Source of the DNA: Meles meles
Lineage: Eukaryota; Chordata; Mammalia; Carnivora; Mustelidae
Assembly (NCBI RefSeq): GCF_922984935.1
Contig: NC_060067.1
Span: 142,437,501-142,501,500, forward strand
Length of the DNA: 64,000 nucleotides
Direction of reading: 5' to 3'
In this document: positions 56,997 to 64,000 of the stretch, in pieces
Numbering within the stretch: position 1 is the stretch's first letter
Layout: every line of letters begins with the position of its first letter
The notes under the pieces: model-generated
The model's input: only the letters and a program-made list of their open reading frames with translations
Told to the model about the DNA's origin: nothing
Databases searched by the model: none
Made by a program: the position numbers and the translations under genes

Positions 56997-57360
56997 TTTT
57001 TTAAAGATTTTACTTATTTATTTGGTGGGGCACCTGGGTGGCTCAGTGGGTTAAAGCCTCTGCCTTCAGCTCAGGTTATGATCCCAGGGTCCTGGGATCG
57101 AGCCCCACATCGGGCTCTCTGCTCGGCGGGGAACCTGCTTCCTCCTCTCTCTATGCCTGTCTCCCTGCCTACTTGTGATCTCTGTCTGTCAAATAAATAA
57201 ATAAAAATCTTTTAAAAAAAGATTTTATTTACTTATTTGAGAGAGCGAGAGAGAGTGAGAGCACAAGTGGGTTGGGGGGGCAGAGGGAGGTGGGGCTCCA
57301 TCAGGAATCATGACCTGAGCCTAAAGCAGAGACTTAACGGACTGAGCCACCCAGGTGTCC
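56997..57360 (-). mobile_element. Can-SINE, minus strand, split by an opposite SINE
   Basis: Tail part TTTTTAAAGATTTTACTTAT at 56997-57023. Body and head resume at about 57218 (GATTTTATTTACTTATTTGA) and end with GACTGAGCCACCCAGGTGTC. The body lacks part of the B-box region. Confidence 0.85.
57024..57217 (+). mobile_element. Young Can-SINE, plus strand, inside the minus SINE
   Basis: GGGGCACCTGGGTGGCTCAG head (from about 57027), GGGATCGAGCCCC, CTGCCTACTTGTGATCTCTG, (AAATA)n tail. Flanked by AAAGATTTTACTTATTTATTT-like and AAAGATTTTATTTACTTATT-like copies of the host SINE's tail, consistent with a target duplication. Confidence 0.93.
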
Positions 57361-57624
57361 TTTGCTTTTTTAAATTAATAGTGCATTTTTGATGTTTTCT
57401 TAATTTATTTTCAAGTACTTACATAGAAGTAGTTTAAAACTTAAAATGTATTTTTGCTATATGCCTCTTCTAAATCCACTGAAAAGTGATAGGAGTGAAA
57501 ATAGGATATTGGAGAGAAATTCAGGAGTAAGATGAAGACTTGTTTATTGATAATAAGCACAATTCTTATAGAGCCTGGATTTCCCAGCACAGTCTCAATT
57601 TAAAACTTTCTGTCCTATTATTTT

Positions 57625-57955
57625 CATTTGTACATTCTGCCCCTCGCCAACTTTTTACAGCTTTGTTAAGTTGTAATTGGTGTACAATAAATGGCACGTT
57701 TAAAATATACACTTTGATCAGTTTTGACACATGTTGTCAACTGTGAAACCATCACCACAATCAATAATGCATATATCATCACCCTAAGTGTTTGCTCAGG
57801 TCCTTTGCAATTCATCCCTCCTTCTCATTTTCTGCTCCCATCCCCAGGTGACCATTAATTGCTTTCTGTCATCATCGATTGGTTTTCATTTTTCCGAATT
57901 TCACATAAATGGAATTACATAATATCTCCTGGATATAGTACATTCTAGAAGACAT
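57625..57955 (-). mobile_element. L1M 3' region, antisense
   Basis: GTTGTAATTGGTGTACAATA, GTGAAACCATCACCACAATC, CCCCAGGTGACCATTAATTG and TTTCACATAAATGGAATTAC match reverse-complement L1M 3' UTR landmarks. Confidence 0.75.
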
Positions 57956-58002
57956 GTTTTAAAATAGTGGAGGAAAGTTCTAGATTTAAAAAGACTAAAG
58001 AG

Positions 58003-58200
58003 GGGCACCTGGGTGGCTCAGTGGGTTAAAGCCTCTGCTTTCAGCTCAGGTCATGATCCCAGGGTCCTGGGATCGAGCCCCGCATCGGGCTCTCTGCTCT
58101 GCGGGGAGCCTGCTTCCCCCTCTCTCTCTGCCTGCCTCTCTGCCTACTTGTAATCTCTATCTGTCACATAAATAAATAAAATCTTTAAAAAAAATAAAAT
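58003..58200 (+). mobile_element. Young Can-SINE, plus strand
   Basis: Near-consensus, GGGGCACCTGGGTGGCTCAG to A-rich tail. Perfect 15-bp duplication AAAAAGACTAAAGAG (57988-58002 and 58201-58215). Confidence 0.96.
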
Positions 58201-58215
58201 AAAAAGACTAAAGAG

Positions 58216-58779
58216 ACCTAACAGCCAAATGCAATAGATGCAACTTGATTGGATTCTGGTTTGAAAACACTAGAGACCACACTAGACCACACTGGGTACT
58301 ACATGACAATAGGGAATAACTATTAATTCTCTTGGGTGTGAAAATGGTAATATTTTATGGTAATATTTTATGATTATTTACATAATCTTTTATGTAGAAG
58401 ATTATACTAGCATTGTGTGTTAAAGCACTAGGTGTATAAAGTGTCTTGCTTTTTAGCAATTTACATTCAAGTGGTTCAGAAAGACAATTAAATCAAGCAA
58501 TATGGAAATACTTTAACAACTACTGAATCTACATGGTAGGTATAAGTGGGTTTATAAAAGTTCTTCTCAATTTCCCTGTATATCTGAACTTCTTTTAATA
58601 ATAATAGCTGGGGAGAGGGGAAAGGACAGAAAATGAAAAATCAAGACTCTCCTGAAGAAAACCTAGGCTATAGTCAATCACCAAGTCTTTTTTCTACTTC
58701 TAAATCTTTCACTGCTATCCATACTATATTCAATTTTACCACCCACACCTGATTTAGAAAAAGTATACATCTTAACTGT
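58216..58779. other. AT-rich non-coding DNA
   Basis: No gene. A short tandem TGGTAATATTTTAT pair near 58345-58372. Confidence 0.4.
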
Positions 58780-59340
58780 GAGCAACAATAAATTTCAACC
58801 TTCACCTCAGATCATATATAAAAACTAACTTGAATTTGATTAGAGACCTAAATGTAAGAGCTAAAACTATAAACTTTCTGTAAAAGAAAAAACAGAGGAG
58901 AAAATTGTAGTGGCCTAGGGTTTGGCACAGATCTCTTGAACACATGCAAAACACATAAACTATAAATGAAAAAAATCAATAAATTAGATTTCATAAAAAT
59001 TAAAATTTAAATTAAAACCACAATGAGATACTACTATAGAGCTGATAGAATGGGTAAGATTAAAAAGACTAATGATACCAAGTGTTTGGGAGAATGTGGA
59101 GTCACTGGAATTCTCATGTACTACTAGTGGGAATGCAAAATGATAGAACCACTTTGGAGAACAGCTGAACCAGTTCTTAAAAATTCAATGTGTACCAACC
59201 AAATGACCCATCATTTAACCATTAGATAATGACCTAAAAGAAATGTGATGGCTCAAGTCTCCATCAGTGGGTAAATAAACAAATAATGATATGCCCACAC
59301 AATAGAATTCAGCAATGAAAAAGAATAAATTATTGATATG
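58780..59340 (+). mobile_element. L1 ORF2 fragment with internal deletion, sense
   Basis: Starts in the segment before the ORF2 3' end (TTGATTAGAGACCTAAATGT, TTGAACACATGCAAAACAC), then jumps near 59003-59012 to a later part (ATTAAAACCACAATGAGATA, TCACTGGAATTCTCATGTAC), skipping about 250 bases of the usual L1 order. Dead. Confidence 0.8.
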
Positions 59341-59545
59341 GGGGGGGTGTCTGCAGAATAATAATAGTGGAGAAAACCTACATAATCTTGGCTACGGTGA
59401 TAACTTTTTAGATATAGCATCAAAGGCACAATCGGTGAAAGAAATAATTCATAAGCTGGACTTCATCAAAACAAAAAACTGCTTTGTGAAAGACAATGTC
59501 AAAAGAATGAGAAAGACAAGCCACAAGATGGGAGAAAATATTTGC
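59341..59545 (+). mobile_element. Second L1 ORF2 fragment, sense
   Basis: After a G7 run it restarts at an earlier ORF2 position (GACTTCATCAAAACAAAAAA, then AAAGACAAGCCACAAGATGG, GAGAAAATATTTGCAAAACA). It overlaps in content with, but lies downstream of, the fragment at 58780-59340, so order is not colinear with one L1. Confidence 0.8.
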
Positions 59546-59546
59546 A

Positions 59547-59640
59547 AAACAGCTCATCCTTCATGGCTCTGCTCAAAAGACCCTCTTCTGAAACACTGAC
59601 CTCCTTCTTCCTGACTCCATAACCACAGAGGTCGAGTGTT
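59547..59640 (+). mobile_element. L2 fragment, sense (short)
   Basis: CAGCTCATCCTTCATGGCTC, GCTCAAAAGACCCTCTTCTG and CTGACTCCAT fit the sense L2 segment (…CAAATGTCACCTCCTC…), but the match is short. Confidence 0.45.
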
Positions 59641-59664
59641 TTCAAGCCACATTGCAACTACTAC

Positions 59665-59865
59665 TTCTTTTCATTCATTCACTCAAAAATATTTATTCTG
59701 TGCATGCCATGTTTTAGGCACTGTCCTAGGCATGGAGCATATAGCAGTGAATAAATCAGATGAAGTCTCTGGCTTACATATTACTGAATGTGTACATGGT
59801 AGAAGGAGGCAACAAATAAATATAATAGAATTCCAGGTAGAAATATTGCTGTGAATAATTTTTTA
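59665..59865 (-). mobile_element. L2 3' end, antisense
   Basis: ATTCATTCACTCAAAAATAT, TTTAGGCACTGTCCTAGGCA, GGAGCATATAGCAGTGAATA: the antisense L2 3' end. Confidence 0.7.
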
Positions 59866-59894
59866 AAAAGCAGTGAAAGAGTAAAGGGTGATGA

Positions 59895-60436
59895 TGTTTA
59901 TTTTATTTTATTTTATTAATTAATTAATTTATTTTGAATGGTAATTGATAATAATGTATTAGTTTCGGGTATCAAAATAGTGCTTTGGCATTTATTTACA
60001 TTATGAAGTAATTTCCATGATAAATCAAGCTATCATCTGTCACCATACAAAGTTGTTACAATTAATTATATTAATATATTATAATTATATTAATATATTT
60101 ACTATATTCTCTATGCTGTTTGTTCTATCCCCATGACTTTAAAACTGGAAGTTTGTGCCTTTTAATCCCCTGCCCCTGTATTGCTCATTCTCCCATCTGC
60201 CTCCCCTCTGGCAATCTCCAGATTGTTCTCTATATTTATGAATCTGTTTCTGTGTTGTTTTGTTTGCTCATTTGTTTTGTTTTTCAGATTCCACATGTAA
60301 GTGAAATCATATTGTATTTGTCTGTCTCTGTCTGACTTACTTCACTCCAGATAATATCCTCTAGGTCCATCCATGTTGTCGCAAATGGCAAGAGTTCATT
60401 CTTTTTTATGGCTGAGTAATATTCCATTGCAGGAGT
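59895..60436 (-). mobile_element. 5'-truncated L1, minus strand (ORF2 C-terminus and 3' UTR)
   Basis: The right part (60286-60436) translates on the minus strand into the L1 ORF2 C-terminal segment, with MEYYSAIKKNELLPFATTW as landmark. To the left lies the 3' UTR, then a (TTTTA)n tail complement at 59900-59935. 5'-truncated at about 60436. No intact ORF2. Confidence 0.9.
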
Positions 60437-60440
60437 GTGT

Positions 60441-60895
60441 GTTATTTTAGAAAGCAAGTCAGAGAAGGTATAGCTGACAGACACTGGTGCCTCACCCACA
60501 ACCTCTAGGTACTCTGGAATAATCCAGTACAAGCCAACCTCACTGGAAGTACTTGTGATTGTCTGTGGCTTCTCTTTATCTGAATGTGGGGCAGGCCCAT
60601 GGTCAGGGAACAGACCTCAGCCAATGGCAATGGAAGGTGAAGGACAAACATCCTAGCTTCTCTGACTCCTTGGGTGGGACCACTTTGATGTGCATTCCCC
60701 ACGTTTCCCAGAGATCCCCTATGGGATTGATTTCCAGTTGTCCTCAGCAGCACCTTGTGCAATAAATTGCTCTGTACTCTTTCCTTCCCTGTCTCACTTC
60801 TCCATTCCTCTGCCAGCACTTCCCGAAATCACATTTTACCTTTCAAACATGCCACCTGTACTCAGATCCTTGGTTTTGGAGGAACCCTGCCCAAG
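60441..60895 (+). mobile_element. Degraded LTR-like sequence (ERVL type?)
   Basis: TTGTGCAATAAATTGCTCTG, CTCTGCCAGCACTTCCCG, CATGCCACCTGTACTCAGAT and TTGGTTTTGGAGGAACCCTG recall the 3' end of ERVL-class LTRs. No terminal duplication seen; family assignment is tentative. Confidence 0.4.
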
Positions 60896-62340
60896 TCAGT
60901 GTGTTCACAGAAGTGATGCAAGGAAGGGGACCATCAGAATAAGGTTCTAGAATTGGATCATTTGCTGGTTAGAGGGTAACGAAGACCCGGTTGCTGCTGA
61001 TAATCTCTGGCATGCCCTCGCATTATTATTACTAAGAGTCTGACCTGTGATGAATCAGGATAGTGTACAAGTGTAAGAAAATGCACCAACCTATAGACTA
61101 GCTCTTGAGCTGCAATCTATGGGGGGGACAATAGTAATTATTAGAATTTTGAAGTTGATTTGTTGTTAGCTGTCGGAGGAGCCATGAAGGAGGAAAATAA
61201 CAGGCTCAAATCAGGTAACCATTAATTTAGAACACAGTTTGAAAGAAGGCCAGAAATCTTCCCTCATGTCTTTTAAAGGTAGTCTCATCTCCTGTGGACA
61301 GAGTAGACTAAGCTGAAAAAAAAGACCTCACATTTGATCTTCGGTATAGCAGGAGATTGAATTCACTGCCCTGAAGGTTTCTTAGGCTAACGTTAGGGAC
61401 TTGAAAGGAAAGAAGAGGAGCCCTGTGACCTCTGGTGGGAATGGTTGGATGGATGGGATTAAAGACTTCAGATTCCTTTGGATACTCTGGGCCAGAATTC
61501 TCTGGAGCCCTTCCTCTTGCTAGAGGAAACCAGTGTCTGATTGCCTGGAGATTGTGCAAAGGCGTTACGTAGGGCAGATGCCTTGCAAGATGACACTTGT
61601 CTGCAAGATCTTTCCTTGTCTCTATTGCTCTAGACCAATAATTAGAAGTCTCATTATGAGCCAAGCAGAGAAATACTGCTACGTGAAGAAAGGGATTATT
61701 CACCAAGAGCACTGCAGCGCCTAGCAGATATGTACCAGCAGGAACTGGGAGAATTGGCCTGGAAATGGAACTTAAAGGTGCTGGATCAGGGAGGATCATA
61801 AGGCTGGATGGGGAGAGTTTCTCAGTAAGGGTGCCTAATACAGTGATTCACGACTTTATGTCCTGGTAGAATACCTAAAACTATACCTAGTACATTGCAA
61901 AAGTGGCTCTTTGAAACTTGAAAACAATGATGAGATGAAGATGCTGGGATTTCTTAGAGGAAAGATGAGGAAGGAGTAAAAAAAAAAATCATAGGTTAGA
62001 ATTAAGTATGCATTTATTATGTAATACTAGAGAACCTGCCAGCTAGCAACATTCCCTGGGAGGGCTCAGAGGACACTCCCTTCACTAAAGTGGTAAGATT
62101 GTACAAGTACATTCTGTGAAGTTCAGAATTGCTTGACCTCTAGATCAAGATTGATGGTAAGAGATGCCTCAACGTCAATGGACATAACAGGATTCTTGAG
62201 GCCAAGTTGGCAGCATTACACCATCAAGAGCAATGGGATGTAATTATGGTCACATGCATCAACATGAATTAATTTTAGGAACCTAACTTTGATGGGAGGT
62301 AGGTGAGTTCCAGAAGAACACATGAATTGATTGGATTTTA
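60896..62340. other. Unassigned, possibly retroviral internal remnant
   Basis: Contains the longest open frame of the window, 163 codons on the minus strand (61308-61799), with no domain I recognise. Phrases such as GATGAGATGAAGATGCTGGG feel like MaLR/ERVL internal DNA. If so the frame runs antisense to the element and is probably chance. Confidence 0.3.
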
Positions 62341-62362
62341 AAAACATGCAAAATGAAAATGT

Positions 62363-62364
<2 letters not shown>

Positions 62365-62420
<56 letters not shown>
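62365..62420. repeat. Compound (GT)14(GA)14 microsatellite
   Basis: 28 bp of GT followed directly by 28 bp of GA on the plus strand. Confidence 0.96.
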
Positions 62421-62424
<4 letters not shown>

Positions 62425-62446
62425 TTAGTAAACTCAAAACTAGCAT

Positions 62447-62636
62447 AGGGGTGCCTGGGTGGCTCATCGGTTAAGTGTCTGACTCTTGATTTTGGCTTGG
62501 GTCATGATCTCAGGGTTGTGGGATTGACCCCAAGTCGGGCTCCTCATTCAGTGGGGAGTTTGCTCCAGATTCTCTCTCTCCTCCTTCTGTCCCTTCCCGC
62601 CACCTAAAAATAACAGATAAAAAAAACTTTAGAAAG
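62447..62636 (+). mobile_element. Older Can-SINE, plus strand
   Basis: GGGGTGCCTGGGTGGCTCAT, TTAAGTGTCTGACTCTTGAT (an older-type head shared across carnivores), GGGTTGTGGGATTGACCCC, TTGCTCCAGATTCTCTCTC. Flanks AAACTAGCATA and AAACTAGAATA suggest the target duplication. Confidence 0.9.
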
Positions 62637-62644
62637 AAACTAGA

Positions 62645-62879
62645 ATAACGGTTATGAAAGGAAGAGAGAAAAATCGGGAGGGGGAGAGATATATAACAGA
62701 ATTTCTATGGTATTGATAATATTTTCTATCTCAAGTCAGGTTGTAAGTACACAGGTGCTCATTTTATTGTTATACTCTATACAGATAAATTACGCATGTT
62801 AAATGCATTCAATATTTAACAAAAATAATCTAAAGAAATAAAGCCTAACCATAATTCCTTTCTGTTGTGACTCGCAGTA
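62645..62879. other. AT-rich non-coding DNA
   Basis: Nothing recognised. Confidence 0.4.
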
Positions 62880-63100
62880 GAGAGCAGAAGCATTGGATAG
62901 ATGCAAACTCAAGTCAGGTTGGCTGTACAAGCTTAGTTAAGGAACTTATTGAGTCTCTGAGTGATAGGTTTCTCACCAGGAAAATGATTTTGATAATGTC
63001 TTTCCAGCAGGGTAGAGGTAAGGATTAAATGAGATAATTTATATAAATTTTATAATCGGTGCCTGGCACATACCAGGTGCGATTTAATAAATTAGTCCAC
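62880..63100 (+). mobile_element. MIR, plus strand
   Basis: ACTCAAGTCAGGTTGGCTGT, TAGGTTTCTCACCAGGAAAA, GAGGTAAGGATTAAATGAGA, GTGCCTGGCACATACCAGGT. Sense MIR, nearly full length. Confidence 0.82.
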
Positions 63101-63346
63101 GCTTCCTGTTTTCTTCCTTTTTAGAGATTTTCCATCTTCTTCATTTGATTTAGTTCCAATTTAATTATTTCCTGTTAAGCAAAGAATTATGTCAGATGGG
63201 CTGTGCCTTAATTTAAAAACACTTTTTTTCATTTCAAAGACCATTATCTCATTTGATCCTCTCATTCAGTCCTCATTGGCTAGCACACGATGGAACATGT
63301 AGGAGCCCCAGTAAATCCCAGCAAATGAATGGATGTAGAATGTAGG

Positions 63347-63723
63347 TGTAATGGGCTGAATCGCGTTTCCCCAAAATTCACATATAGAAATCCCAATCTC
63401 CAGTAGCTCAGATGTAACTGTATTTGGAGATAAGGTCTTTTAAGAGATGATTAAATTAAGATGTGGCCGTTCCACCATGACTAGTATCCTCAGAAGAAGA
63501 AGAAGGGATCCTAAGGATGAGCTCCCACAGAGGAAAGGCCATCTGAGGATACAGCGAGGAGATAGCTGTCTGAGAGACAAGGAGAGAGGCTTCAAGGGGA
63601 AACCAACCCTGTTGACCCCTTGATCATGGATTTTCAGCCTCCAGAGCTGTGGGAAAATAAAATTGATGTTTAAGCCACTTGGTCTGTGGTATTTGGTTAT
63701 GGCAGGTTTTATAAACTAACACA
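63347..63723 (+). mobile_element. Solo MLT1A-like LTR (ERVL-MaLR)
   Basis: 377 bp from TGTAATGGGCTGAATCGCGT to ...TAACACA. Contains TATTTGGAGATAAGGTCTTT, TCAGCCTCCAGAGCTGTGGG, an AATAAAA polyadenylation-like signal and GTTTAAGCCACTTGGTCTGT. TG...CA ends and a perfect 5-bp duplication GTAGG (63342-63346 and 63724-63728). Solo: no internal region or second LTR seen. Confidence 0.9.
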
Positions 63724-63870
63724 GTAGGGCAAGTATTATTATACCCAAGTTATAAATGTATAACTGAGTCTCAAGGCTTAAGATTCTCACAGATTTACAT
63801 AAGCAATGAAAGGGCAGAATTATCCTTGAATCTAGGTATCGAATTCTGGTTCTTTCCACCATAGTCTGCT
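63724..63870 (-). mobile_element. MIR fragment, minus strand
   Basis: GGCAAGTATTATTATACCCA, ACTGAGTCTCAAGGCTTAAG and AATGAAAGGGCAGAATTATC keep the antisense MIR order. It directly follows the LTR. Confidence 0.6.
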
Positions 63871-63989
63871 TCTTTTCAAATTGTGCTATATTGAGATATT
63901 TCAATATGTACATACAATCTTTAAATTAAATTCTTATTTTTATCCAAGTAGTATATGGACTCATAAAAAACAATAACAAAAATAAACAA

Positions 63990-64000
63990 GGGGGTGCCTG
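63990..64000 (+). mobile_element. Start of a Can-SINE cut by the window edge
   Basis: GGGGGTGCCTG is the first eleven bases of a plus-strand Can-SINE head. Confidence 0.65.

Noticed and set aside
60284..60532. 82-codon minus-strand frame with a recognisable protein motif
   Set aside because: As a gene: it is the C-terminal end of a dead, 5'-truncated L1 ORF2, annotated as a mobile element.

Overview
This window looks like nuclear DNA from a caniform carnivore, most probably a mustelid (ferret, mink or weasel type). The evidence is about 30 copies of a tRNA-derived Can-SINE. The young copies start with GGGGCACCTGGGTGGCTCAG, carry a B-box of the type GGGATCGAGCCCC, end in a CT-rich tract plus (AAATA)n, and have the CCTCTGCCTTCGGCTCAGG head and CTGCCTACTTGTGATCTCTG tail that I associate with mustelid SINEs. 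They do not match the dog, cat or bear types as I know them. Carnivore-type L1 3' ends, MIR, L2, MLT1 and ERVL-like LTR remnants also fit a placental mammal.

I find no convincing protein-coding gene, rRNA or tRNA gene. Every open frame is short (at most 163 codons), and most translate SINE, L1, L2 or MIR DNA. The window is therefore intergenic or deep intronic, and its readable content is repeats plus several unassigned single-copy blocks.

Layout. 1-4.5 kb: single-copy DNA with one strong G-quadruplex motif. 4.5-19 kb: scattered SINEs, an L1 inserted in a MIR with clear target duplications (13.2-13.96 kb), and two L2 copies in opposite orientation (14.8-16.5 kb). 19-31 kb: relatively repeat-poor, with a small CpG-dense patch near 21.6-21.8 kb and several blocks that look like conserved non-coding DNA. 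32-35 kb: the most striking structure, a pair of 364-bp inverted repeats (32174-32537 and 34687-35050) that differ at 4 positions and are separated by 2.15 kb. 36-45 kb: SINEs and a long antisense L2. 46.9-47.9 kb: a diverged direct duplication. 49-60 kb: LTR, L1, L2 and SINE remnants with two GT microsatellites. 60-64 kb: degraded LTR-like DNA with the longest open frame, a compound GT/GA tract, and a solo MLT1-type LTR with a perfect 5-bp duplication.

The features do not form a gene system. Together they record successive insertions: ancient MIR and L2, then L1M, MaLR and ERVL, then younger L1, then SINEs, several of which landed in the tails of earlier SINEs. Repeat family names come from recognising consensus sequence by eye and boundaries are approximate unless target-site duplications (TSDs) are given.
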